A stretch of 64,000 nucleotides of DNA, taken from NCBI GenBank assembly GCA_026119855.1, contig JAOWBW010000036.1:372001-436000 (forward strand), in the 5' to 3' direction. Position 1 is the first letter of the stretch, and each line of letters starts with the position of its first letter. Made by a program: the position numbers and the translations under genes. The notes beneath the pieces are model-generated. The model was not told the DNA's origin. It ran no database searches and was given only the letters and a program-made list of their open reading frames with translations. This stretch comes from Campanula takesimana (taxonomy: Eukaryota; Streptophyta; Magnoliopsida; Asterales; Campanulaceae). This document shows, piece by piece, positions 43,641 through 53,472 of the stretch.

Positions 43641-45507
43641 CATCAACATATATTTGAACTAATAATGAATGACCTTTGTGTTTAGCAATAAATAGGGTTG
43701 TATCAATTTTACCTCTAGAGAAGCCTTGTTCAATAAGAAATTTAGATAGAGTGTCATACCATGCTCTTGGAGCTTGTTTGAGTCCATACAGGGCCTTCTT
43801 GAGCTTGAAGACATGATTGGGATATTTGTTGTCTTCAAATCCTGGCGGTTGAGCTACATAAACTTCTTCTTGTAGTTCACCATTCAGAAATGCACTCTTC
43901 ACATCCATTTGATATAACTTGAATTTCTTGAAGGAGGCATAGGCCAGGAACAATCTAATGGCTTCAAGTCTGGCTACAGGGGCAAAGGTTTCATCATAAT
44001 CAATCCCTTCTTCTTGCCTATAACCTTGAGCAACCAACCTTGCTTTGTTTCTTGTAATAGTACCATTTTCATCCATCTTATTTCTGTATACCCATTTTGT
44101 TCCAATTACAGTGTGATCTCTGGGCCTTGGAACTAGAGTCCAAACTCTGCATCTTTCAAACTGATTAAGCTCTTCTTGCATTGCAGCTACCCAACTTGGA
44201 TCACTTAGAGCTTCATCTACCTTCTTCGGTTCCATCTGAGATAACAGTGCGGTTGAGAACAAACTGTGGTTATCTCTATGAGTTAAGCTTCCTCTTGTCT
44301 GAACACCAGAACTGATAGGACCTATAACATTAGTTGTTGGATGGTCTCTATGCTCATTGATTTCTGGAGGGAGGTCTTCATGAACCACTATTTCTTGAAG
44401 ATTTTCCAGAGGAGGCTCTTCTTGATATTCATTGAAATCTTCATTGAAGGTGATGTTTGGAACTGGATCAACGGTTTGAATGGGATCAGAAGAATGCGGT
44501 TCTACAGCAACACCTTCGGTTTGATTTGGAGCGGCTGGAGAACCTGATGGAGCGGTTTGAGTAGGTTGGTCATTTGCGGTTGCATGATTAGGGTAAGATG
44601 TACCTGTCTCAAAACCACTAAAATCATCAGCAACATTTGGAGCCATATGTGGCTCAAGAAGATTATGTTCATCAAATGTAACATGGACTGACTCTACAAT
44701 TTTTAAAGATGTCTTATTGAAACAACGAAAAGCTTTGGAGTGTTTTGAATAACCAACAAAAATACCTTCATCGGCCTTAGCATCAAATTTACCTCGATGC
44801 TCTTTGCCATTGTACAAGATGTAGCACTTGCATCCAAATATCTTGAAGAAGGCAATGTTGGGTGATCTGCCTCTCCACAATTCATAAGGAGTCTTGTTGT
44901 GAACTTTGATGATTAGGGAGCGGTTCTGGGTGAAACATGCGGTATTGACGGCTTCGGCCCAGAAGTATTTGGGAAGCTTTGCTTCTGCAATCATTGTCTT
45001 CCCGGCTTCAATCAAAGTCCTGTTCTTTCTTTCTACAACTCCATTCTGTTGTGGAACCCCAGCGGCAGAGAAGTTATGATCAATTCCATGATCATCACAA
45101 TATTGGGCAACACCATTGTTTGTAAATTCGGTTCCATTATCTGAACGCACGGCAACAATGTCATCCAATTTCTGAGTTTGGAGCTGTCTAAAGAGAGCGG
45201 TTACAATGCCATAGGTATCATCTTTAGAGGCCATCATTTCCACCCATGTATATCTTGAATAATCATCAACCACCACAAGTGTATAGTGGTTTCCTCCAAT
45301 ACTGGCGGTTGGGACAGGTCCAAATAAATCCATGTGCAGCAGTTGCAAACAGCGGTTCGTTGAAGGTGCTGTTTTACTAGGAAATGACTGTTTGGGCTGC
45401 TTTCCAAGCTGGCATGCTTTACACTTTTCATCATGATGGTCAGCCACTTTGGGTAGTCCTTTTACTAGACCATCCCTGTGCAGTTTTGCTAGATACTTGA
45501 AGTTCAA
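43579..45507 (-). CDS. SIRE-2 integrase and reverse transcriptase
   Basis: Integrase: HHCC zinc region ending CKACQLGKQ; catalytic Asp in VVVDDYSRYTWVE, Asp in VRSDNGTEFT, Glu in GVVERKNRTLIEAG; GIFVGYSKHSKAFRCFN in the C-terminal domain. A ~150-residue Pro/Thr/Gln/Asn-rich linker follows. RT: WVAAMQEELNQFERCRVWTL, KARLVAQGYRQEEGIDYDET, YQMDVKSAFLNGELQEEVYV and the catalytic QIYVDDII. One base is lost or gained just after YVDDII (about 43625); RT continues in the next feature. Overall Copia order (INT before RT) is intact. Confidence 0.92.
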   Translation of the reverse strand: MNFKYLAKLHRDGLVKGLPKVADHHDEKCKACQLGKQPKQSFPSKTAPSTNRCLQLLHMDLFGPVPTASIGGNHYTLVVVDDYSRYTWVEMMASKDDTYGIVTALFRQLQTQKLDDIVAVRSDNGTEFTNNGVAQYCDDHGIDHNFSAAGVPQQNGVVERKNRTLIEAGKTMIAEAKLPKYFWAEAVNTACFTQNRSLIIKVHNKTPYELWRGRSPNIAFFKIFGCKCYILYNGKEHRGKFDAKADEGIFVGYSKHSKAFRCFNKTSLKIVESVHVTFDEHNLLEPHMAPNVADDFSGFETGTSYPNHATANDQPTQTAPSGSPAAPNQTEGVAVEPHSSDPIQTVDPVPNITFNEDFNEYQEEPPLENLQEIVVHEDLPPEINEHRDHPTTNVIGPISSGVQTRGSLTHRDNHSLFSTALLSQMEPKKVDEALSDPSWVAAMQEELNQFERCRVWTLVPRPRDHTVIGTKWVYRNKMDENGTITRNKARLVAQGYRQEEGIDYDETFAPVARLEAIRLFLAYASFKKFKLYQMDVKSAFLNGELQEEVYVAQPPGFEDNKYPNHVFKLKKALYGLKQAPRAWYDTLSKFLIEQGFSRGKIDTTLFIAKHKGHSLLVQIYVDDIILVLLMRLCVLSLKAYER

Positions 45508-45974
45508 GTGGCTGAGCCGCTTATGCCATAACCAGCTGCTTTCACTGCTACAAAACAGAGGTCAGCAATAGAAACAATATTGCTCAAATCTATCATATAA
45601 ACATCACCTGTTCTGTTACCAGTCAGTAGAGTGACTCCAGAGGAAGCATCTTTGATATAACAGCTAGTTGATGTGAAGATGCAGTTCATTCCTTTGTCAC
45701 AAAACTGAGATATGGAGAGAAGGTTGTGCTTGAGTCCTTCTACTAGTGACACATTTTCAATAGTCACCTTTCCTCGTTTGATTGCTCCATATCCTACTGT
45801 TTCTCCTTTCTTGTTGTTACCAAACACTACTGGGGGACCTTTCATTTGGATGAAACTGCAGAGTAGTTCGGAATCTCCAGTCATGTGTCGTGAGCATCCA
45901 CTATCCAAATACCAGAGATCCTTCTTCTTCTTAGCGGTTCCAGCCATAAAACATGAAATCTGAAAAATAAACAT
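45504..45974 (-). CDS. SIRE-2 protease and integrase zinc-region start
   Basis: From ATGGCTGG (45948) the frame reads AGTAKKKKDLWYLDSGCSRH with the catalytic DSG, then VVFGNNKKGETVGYG and HNLLSISQFCDKG. It shifts by one base at about 45515 into the integrase frame at WHKRLSH. The gag stop lies 64 bases upstream of the ATG in an unusual conserved spacer. Confidence 0.85.
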   Translation of the reverse strand: MFIFQISCFMAGTAKKKKDLWYLDSGCSRHMTGDSELLCSFIQMKGPPVVFGNNKKGETVGYGAIKRGKVTIENVSLVEGLKHNLLSISQFCDKGMNCIFTSTSCYIKDASSGVTLLTGNRTGDVYMIDLSNIVSIADLCFVAVKAAGYGISGSAT

Positions 45975-46012
45975 GAAAGGTTTTGGTCCCCCTTATTCCT
46001 TGGGTCCTAGGG

Positions 46013-48401
46013 TTAGCAGCTTTTTGGGACCCACACCTGTTTGACCTTAGGATTTTTACGTCCCTTGGCATTGGGTGTGAATCTTAAAAGACAATGACCA
46101 GCACTATGACCAAAATCAGCACAAATAGCACAATGAATAAATCCAGGTTTTGGTTGCGGTTTTACAAACCCTTTACTGACCTTCGGTTTCTCATGTTTTA
46201 CTGGGTCAGCGGTTTTGGCTTTAACAAAGATTACCTTCTTGAGCTCAACCTTCCTCTTAGGTGCGGCTTTAGGGAAAATGATAGGAATTTCCTTAAACCG
46301 ACTAGGAGCGGTTTCATCACTCAATACTTCCTTGGTTGCCTCAGCCGCTATGGATTTCTCTTTCCACTTTGAATCTCTCCCAGTCTGGTTTTTAGGGTAC
46401 TCAAAGAAATAATTTTGCCTTTTAATTTCTTGTTTTGAGCCCTTTTTACCAGCATGATTAACCTTAGGAATTTCTTTGGTTTGTTCAGTAGGTTTCACAC
46501 CACCTTCGGCACAGAGACAAGGACACTTACACCCATCATCGGTTTTAAACCCAATCCACTTTTATCCGAAGTAGGAATTTGTGAATTTAGGATTTGTTCC
46601 ACGGTGACACCAGACTTAGTCCATACATCGGTCACTTTTTGGAGGTCATCCCTTTGTACGGTAAGATCATGGATTTGGGTGAGAAGTACCTCGGTTCTGT
46701 CCTTCAGATAGCGGTTTTCATCCACAATAGTAGATATCCCAGCAATTTGGAGCTTGAGGTTTTCAATTTCCTCCTTGTGGGATGTACATACACGTTGGGA
46801 TTCTTCAAGTTCCGCAGCCATTAGTTTATATGCCTTTTTAAGTACAGTGTGTTGTTGACATATAATATTTGCACGTTCTAGTACCTGGTCATCATGACTT
46901 TGGTCTGCTTGAACCTCGGGAGTGTAGTTTGGTGTTGTAGGAGCTCTGCTTGATCTAGCCTCAGGAGTCTTAGGTGAAACTGACTTCATTTGTTGTTTTG
47001 GCAGTGGAAGGCTTTCGTCAATTTCAATTCTTTCTTCAAATCCCATGAGACAGAGATTAGCAGTTTCTTCATCATCACTTTCATCTGAGTCTGAACCCAT
47101 CCATGTCAGCGGTTGATCTCCTTGGTCAGCTACCATTCCTCTTCTTTTCACGAATTTCTTGTTGAATGGTTTCTTTGCTGGCGCGGCTTCATACCTCGGT
47201 TTGGGACAACTTGAAGCAAAGTGACCTGGCTGTCTGCAGTTATAACAAACCAAGTCATCCCTAGTCTTGGGATCTGCAGTTTTGTTGAATCTGGTTGGAG
47301 GGACAAACTTTGCTGGGCCTTTGGATGGAAATTGAGATCTATTATTTTTCCTGAACTTGGTGTATTTCTTCACATACAAAGCAAATTCTTCATCATCCAT
47401 TTCATCAAAATCAACTTGAGTAGAACTTGAGGATTGTGATCCTACACTCTGAGCATAAGAACTTTGAGGAGGAGTGTAGGATTGATGAGACTGCTGATAA
47501 GATTGAGGATATGGTTGATGTGATTGAGGATAGGATTGGTGAGACTGTTGGTAATATTCAGAAGGTGCGGTTTGAGGATTATATCTAGGAACATTTTGTC
47601 AGGAGGAGCGGTTTGCAAGTGAAGGTGAGGAGCGGTTTGATGATGGTCTGGATTGTAGACAGGAGATGAGGTATTGTTGAATGCAGCTAGAGAGAGGGTC
47701 TTAAATCTGCTTTCGGTTTCATGGACCTCTTCAAGCTTAAATTCAAAAACCTTCAGCATGGCATACAAGTGTCGAAGATCAAGAGCTTCCAAGTCCTTGT
47801 TGTCTTCAATGTTAGTAGTTTTGATCAGCCATTTGCTACCAAGTGCTTGCATGAATCTCATGTTCAAATCTGTATTAGAATAGACATGTCCAAGAGAAAA
47901 ACAAACATTAACAATATCAATAAACCTCTCATAGCATTGTCTAAGAGATTCCTTAGGATCTTTAACAAAATAGTCAAAGAGTCTTCTCTGTTGATAGAGG
48001 CGGTTCTTCTTGGTATCTGAATCTCCTTCCAGAAAGTCAACTATAGCATCCCAGGTAGCCTTTGCGGTTTTGCAGTGAAGCACCTTAGAATGAGTCCTCA
48101 GGTCAATAGCTGAAACTAGCATGGACATAGCTCTTCCATCAAAATCCACATTGATGCGGTCTGCATCAGTCCATTCACTTTCTAATTTCTTAACTTCAGC
48201 TTCTTCTCCTGCGGTTCCTGCACGAGGATTAGCTTTCATAGGAACATATGGTCCATCAGTAACCGCGGTCCACAGTCTACGATCACATGAAATCATGTGT
48301 TTCATCATCCTATCTTTCCAAAAAATAAAACTATCTTCATCCAGAATCGGTAAGTGATTTGAATTGGATGTTTGCATCATATGGGTGTTTGTGTTTGCCA
48401 T
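46013..48401 (-). CDS. SIRE-2 gag, long, two zinc knuckles, frameshifted
   Basis: ATG at 48401 opens ANTNTHMMQTSNSNHLPILD. Gag core motifs are FIFWKDRMMKHMISCDRRLW, ATWDAIVDFLEGDSD and DYFVKDPKESLRQCYERFID. A tract rich in Gln, Tyr, Ser and His follows (47430-47590), reached by a one-base shift near 47600. Then come MDDEEFALYVKKYTKFRKNN, the knuckle CYNCRQPGHFASSC, an acidic stretch, a coiled coil (ERANIICQQHTVLKKAYKLM) and, after a shift near 46497, a second knuckle CAICADFGHSAGHC and the end VKQVWVPKSC. It would form the particle shell and bind RNA. About 800 residues, long for Copia but usual for SIRE-type gag. Confidence 0.88.
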
Positions 48402-48450
48402 TGGATCAGCACCCAAGCGGTTAAGCTTGTAAAAACAAGTTTGGTGGATT

Positions 48451-48463
48451 GGCTCTGATACCA
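48451..48463 (-). promoter_or_regulatory. Primer binding site of SIRE-2
   Basis: Minus strand TGGTATCAGAGCC, two bases inside the 5' LTR; complementary to initiator tRNA-Met. Confidence 0.95.
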
Positions 48464-48465
48464 CT

Positions 48466-49888
48466 TGTTGGTCCCAGAGGGCAACAAGGGTATAAAACCG
48501 CTAGAGCGGGGGTAAATAGCGGTCCGAAACTTTTTCGAAAATATCCTTAAAATCAACCGAGTACTTATCAGTTTGGCCAACTGCGGTTCGAAGCACAAGA
48601 ACCGAACTGATAAAATGCACAGCGGAGTTTGCGGTTTGGCCAAATATGTTAGTTAAAGAGTTGGGAGGTTTGACTCGGGTTGAGAAAACACTTTGATGCA
48701 ACAGAATAGTTAAACTTAAAGTTTAAAGGAAAACACAATTCATCTTTCAAGTCATTTCGTATATGGAAACAAGTTCAAGACCACAAACAAGAAAGATAAA
48801 TATCAAGACAGAAAATAAAGATCCAACACACAAATTGAAGAGGTTCGTTCTTAAATGAACTACGTCCTCTACCTAGATGGTTAGTCTAGGATTTTCTAAT
48901 AGCTATGAGACTTGTATTAATTTAGAGGAGGTTTTACAAGATGAATCTAAACTCTAAACAATAAGTCTAACCTAAGCTATAATAACAACCGGTGTTTTCG
49001 AAGTATATAATCTATGTGATCATATAAATCGGGTGTGTGTGTGAAAAGAAATCAAATGCTCTAAGTATCTAAATGATGGTTGAGCAAATGGAATTCTTTC
49101 GGTGTAAAGGCTAAGTATGAACGGTTGTTAGGCTTGAAGCTTTGAAGAAGAACTGGGTTTGCAATGGAGATGGTTTGAAGATATGAATATCTGGGTTTAA
49201 ATCTTCAAAACAAACTTGAATACTTGGGAATGAATCTCTTGAAGCTCAGCAACCTTCATAGTTGAATAATGGAGGCTATTTATAGGCAGAGCACCCTTGT
49301 GACCATTGGGTAAAGATTTGAATCAAATCTGAAGGGTACAGTGCTGTCGAAATCCCATTGGTTGAGCTGTCATTTTCGTCCTTGGTTTTGTCTTGTAGTC
49401 CTAGGTAGTTGTTGCACCACTACCTGACATTTGTCCTTTGTTGCAGAAAGGACTAACGGTAAACAATTCAAACTGATAGACAAACCGACATTCCTTGCAG
49501 AAACTCCAAGTTAACTTAGAGTTATATAACAATATCCTTTTACGGTCAAAAAGGGAATGTTTGTCTAAGAATAAATGACATCTCTTTAATTCTTCAATAA
49601 CTGCTTTGCGGTTTTTCCAAGCATAGGGGCGGTTTGAAGAAACATGCAAATTGTAGTTTGATGAAAACTGAAGAGCTCCATGCTGGCGGTCTCAAGATGA
49701 CGGCTTGAAGCACTAAACCGCTAATGATACAACCGAACTATACTCAGCCTAGACAACTAAAAAATCTAGAAATGGACTTATCTAAAAATGAAGTAGAACT
49801 TCATTACATGCGGTCCTAAAGTCCATAAAAAGACACGTGGCATGGATCAATCAAATTAAGGTGGGTGTACTAACAATGAATCCTAACA
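48466..49888 (-). repeat. 5' LTR of SIRE-2
   Basis: Near-identical to the left LTR and next to the primer site; transcription of the element would start here. The minus-strand CTATAAATAG is at about 49275-49284. Confidence 0.95.
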
Positions 49889-49893
49889 AATAG

Positions 49894-50951
49894 TAATTTG
49901 AAGGAGTATATATATCAGGTGATCCACACACTCTGCTGGATCTGCACAACGGAATAATTGGTTCTGGAGTATGTGCTTCATCTTTAATGACCCCCTGATC
50001 CTGGTCAACCTGATCTGTTCTACTCATACCCGAGTCAGGAATATCCAAACTCCACAACATCTGGTTCTGAACTAACCCCATTAGATTCCTCCTTTCTATC
50101 CTTGAGTCCCGTCTGTGTCTCAACCAAGACCTTCCACTTCTTGAACACCTCGAATGCTTCATCCTTTTGTTTCAAGAAATAAACCCGAACATTCCTTGTA
50201 GAGACATCAATGAAGGTCATGTAATATGACGCACCACTAAGAGAAGTTACTAGAGTTGTCCCCCCCCGTGTGAACAAATTCTAACTTTACTTCCCTCAAA
50301 GCCTACCTGTCCTCGAGAAATTACTTCTCATCTGTTTATCAAACACAATCTTCGCAAATCCCTACGTCAACTGTTTTCAAGCCCGATAGTCTTTCTTTTG
50401 AGAAAAGTACCTACATCCCCTTCTCACTCATGTGACCCAATCCGCAGTGCCACAAATCCGTATCACCCTTAGCCGGCGCTACCACGATTCAATCCTTCGT
50501 GTTATTGAGCAAATACAGTGTACCCTCCTTATTACCTCACGTGACTTCACAAGCTTCCTTGGTAATAATCAGTTCTTTCAGCCAAAAGTTACCAAGTAAC
50601 CTTCTTCATCCAACTGCCCAACTGATAATAAGTTCTTTTTCAAACCCGAAATGTGTCTGATCCCATGAAGCTGTAGAACTGACCTGTTTGATGCTCTTAT
50701 TCTGACCTTCCTCTTCCCATTGATTTACAAAGGCTCGCCATCTGCAAGATAGACCATTCCAAAAGCACCAGAAGCTTAATTCTCCATCTCCTTTGCGCGT
50801 CTACAAGAATGGAATGATGCCTCTGAATCCAGTACCCATGATTCTATCGCACTACTAACACTCAGAATCAGTACATCTTCACCATCAGCTACCACATTCA
50901 CCAATTTATCCCCTAGCCTGGGACAATCCCTCTTGTAGTGTCCAGTCTCTC
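49894..50951 (-). pseudogene. Copia B fragment: knuckle, protease, integrase piece (left arm)
   Basis: Minus-strand frames read GHYKRDCPRLGDKLVNVVAD, SWVLDSEASFHS (DSG decayed to DSE), GLKKNLLSVGQL, TFIDVSTRNVRVYFLKQKDE and KVLVETQTGLK; then, with the integrase core deleted, SRVCGSPDIYTPSNYYLL. SIRE-2 interrupts it at the SNYYLL codons. The same piece is inverted at 62290-63350. Confidence 0.8.
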
Positions 50952-51590
50952 TGATGAGACGGATTTTATACTATTATTTCCTAGTTTTCTATGAGCTTAA
51001 AATATAATTTTTATGTATTTTAGATGAGTTTTTTATGTAGTTTGGGGTAATTATATACATATGTTGGATTTAATTGTAATTCGGGGTATTTTAGTGTTTT
51101 TCTATTTTTACCCGAATGTAATTTTAGTGAGGTTAGAATTTATGTTCCAAATGACAAAGAAAATTAATGTCTAAATAATAAAGAAGTAGTGGGTCAATTA
51201 TTGGGCTGTGCAATGAAAAGAAAATGGCTCAAGAGAAATGAATAGAGGGTCCAGCAAGGAGAGCTACCAGGCGGCCCAACTCCATCCAAGAAGCCCAGGA
51301 AGCGGCCCAACACAGAAGACAAGGAAGCGGCCCAGCATGAGTCCAACGATTTGCATGAGTCACAAACACGACTCAGAGAAGGCGAAAAGCGCACACGAGT
51401 CGTGCGCTATTGCGCGACTCGTGAAGGATTGGAATGGACTTGGTGCGTGACGGCATAGGCGGGTCTTCAGGCGCATGATCTGGCGGTGTGTGCGAGTGAG
51501 ATGTGCGTCTAGGTGCGTGTGCTGAGGCTTGGAGCAGATTTTTCACCTATTTTCACCTATTTTTCTCTATTTTCTTACTTCGCCATCTTT
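50952..51590. mobile_element. LTR-like insertion between two Copia fragments (left arm)
   Basis: Begins TGATGAGACGGATTTTATAC exactly where Copia B ends. The middle (51270-51530) is GC-rich with repeated GCGGCCCA and CGACTCGTG words, and the end is TTTTCACCTATTTT. Its layout is Gypsy-LTR-like, but no target duplication was identified. Right-arm copy 61652-62289. Confidence 0.45.
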
Positions 51591-52186
51591 GAGTAGCCTC
51601 CTATTGTTTATTGCCTGTACATTTAGACAAAATGTGAGATCCACATCCGGTATCTAATACCCAGCTAGAAGTAGAAAGGAGTATATCTATAACATAGATA
51701 CCTGAAGTAGAAGCAATCTCATTGCTCTTCTTCTTCTTCTTTTATTCCATGTAAGCCTTGCAATTACGTTTCCAATGACCAATTTCATTGCAGCGGAAAC
51801 AGATTACATCTTTTTGAGAGTTGGGTTTAGCCACCACAGCATCGACAACCTTTGCCTTGCTTATTTTGGGTTGACAACTTTTGCCTTTCCCTTTCTTTTG
51901 GCCTTAGAGCCCTTTCCTTCTTTTGAAACCACGAGCACAGGAGAGGCTTCATTAATGATTTTCTTTTCTGCTATCTTTAGCATCTCATGCAACTCAGACA
52001 GAGACTTAGTTATACCATGCATATTATAGTTCATAACGAACTGATTATAGCTTTTAGGTAATGAGTTCAAAATCATATCAGTTGCCAACTCAACAGGGAT
52101 GGCATAGCCGAGCCTCTCTAGATGCTCAAAATGAGCCTTCATCTTCAAAACATGAGGACCCACCGACTGTCCTTCACTCATCTTGC
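51591..52186 (-). pseudogene. Copia A gag-protease fragment (left arm)
   Basis: SEGQSVGPHVLKMKAHFEHL starts a gag C-terminal half; the knuckle CFRCNEIGHWKRNC and protease WVLDTGCGSHILSK follow after frameshifts. This is another Copia family than B. Its right-arm copy (61055-61640) has the longer open frame. Confidence 0.75.
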
Positions 52187-52273
52187 ATGAGGTTAACAGT
52201 CAGACACGTGTTCTGTAAAGAAGAGTGTAATTTGTGTTATTTTTGTAAGGAGACCTGTGTCCACTAATAAGTA

Positions 52274-52524
52274 CTCCCCCCGTCCCATTTTAAACTTTAA
52301 AATCCAAAAATGGATAGTTATTTATACTTTTTTATTTAGTGGGGCCTACATGTCATACACACAACAACTATCCACTAACTATTTCCTACCCCCACTTTCT
52401 CTCTCCTATCTACTTTCTATACTCACAACACTCTAACCCACTATCTATATTTTATAATATAAAGATTCTCATCTTAATTCTTGTGCCACTTTTTTTTTTG
52501 AAGTTTAAGATGGGACGGGGGGAG
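52274..52524. mobile_element. Stowaway MITE (left arm)
   Basis: CTCCCCCCGTCCCATTTTAA and TTAAGATGGGACGGGGGGAG with TA flanks at 52272-52273 and 52525-52526. Inverted copy at 60712-60962. Confidence 0.85.
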
Positions 52525-52782
52525 TAGTGGATTAGGTGGAAAATTTTAAGATTCTCTATATTTGGTGATAGTTTTAGTTAGGATGAAGGACTAAGTAGTA
52601 ATTGTCCTAAGAAAATTAGTTTTGCACCTCAGCCTTCTACTCTTAATAGGCCCATTCTTCTTACGTGCTAGCCCAACCCATGGCCCCGCATGTCAGCGGG
52701 TCCGCCCTACAATTTTCTCATTCAGGTCACAGGTCAACTTGTGGTCTTCAAGTCTGACCTTTTACAAAGTTTAAAAGTTAAT
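52525..52782. other. Intergenic, nothing recognised (left arm)
   Basis: Unique-looking DNA between two MITEs, repeated inverted at about 60450-60710. No gene. Confidence 0.4.
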
Positions 52783-53040
52783 TCTTTTCTCAGCAGAAAA
52801 AAGATAGTCTCGTTTTGATTTTGTATGGTTAACAAAAATAAACTTTGACCAAACATTGGTGTCAATTTAATTATCACAATGAAACTATAAAAATTGTTAT
52901 TGATAAGCCACTTAATGATTTATCAATTACAAATTTTAGAATTTCACTAGAATGATTAGATCGTCACCAATTGTTGTCAAAGTTTATTTCTATTAATCAT
53001 AAAAAGTCAAAATGAGACTATCTTTTTGAGACAGATGGAG
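52783..53040. mobile_element. Stowaway-like MITE with decayed left end (left arm)
   Basis: AAGATAGTCTCGTTTTGA pairs with TCAAAATGAGACTATCTTTT, and the right terminus GAGACAGATGGAG is next to TA. The left terminus is mutated here. In the right-arm copy (60199-60447) the equivalent end is the intact one (CTCCATCTGTCTCAGAAAG). Confidence 0.7.
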
Positions 53041-53300
53041 TATGTCGGTGTAAAATGACAAAAATGCCACTTGAATAGTGTTCGAGGTGCTTTCGTCTGT
53101 TTACACCGACCAATTTCCAAACAAGGATTCAGTCTAAACATTATACCAAACACAAGTAAATCACATTTATTAAAATGAAAATTCGGTGAAAAACTTATTT
53201 TACATTAGCTTCAGTGTAAAACTTGTTTTTCATCTCTTAGTATAATAGAACAAGTTTTACATTAAAGTTAATGTAAAACATGTTTTTCAGAAAACTGACA
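53041..53300. repeat. Two hairpin elements downstream of the IRKI gene
   Basis: GTCGGTGTAAAATGAC and GTTTACACCGAC form a ~65-bp hairpin (53044-53109). TTTTACATTAGCTTCAGTGT with AAAACTTGTT pairs with the inverted AACAAGTTTTACATTAAAGT to form a second one at about 53203-53290. Also present in the right arm (59925-60045, 60130-60195). Confidence 0.6.
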
Positions 53301-53472
53301 CTTTACTATAATATTGAGAACTACAAAAAATAAGAACTACAAAAAAAAAAATAAGTAAATCACATTTCTTAAAATATCGAAATGTTGAATGGGACATATA
53401 TTATTAGACGCGAGCATTACATAAATCTAAACTCAAAAGCCACAAAGAAAGAAAAGTCTACAAATCATATAA

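Larger units (their letters stand above)
36186..49888 (-). mobile_element. SIRE-2: complete 13.7-kb SIRE-type Copia element with extra ORF
   Basis: LTRs of 1,421 and 1,423 bp, 5-bp duplication AATAG at 36181-36185 and 49889-49893, primer site at 48451-48463, purine tract AAATAGGGGGAGAT beside the left LTR, and gag, protease, integrase, RT and RNase H in Copia order. Between pol and the 3' LTR lie 5.1 kb with a spliced extra ORF. By hand count the LTRs differ at about nine bases and six small indels, so insertion is young. Each ORF nevertheless has one or a few single-base shifts, some probably assembly errors. Confidence 0.95.

Noticed and set aside
51238..51450. 70-codon ORF, also in the right arm
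   Set aside because: Lies in the GC-rich repeat block of an LTR-like insertion; no homology recognised.
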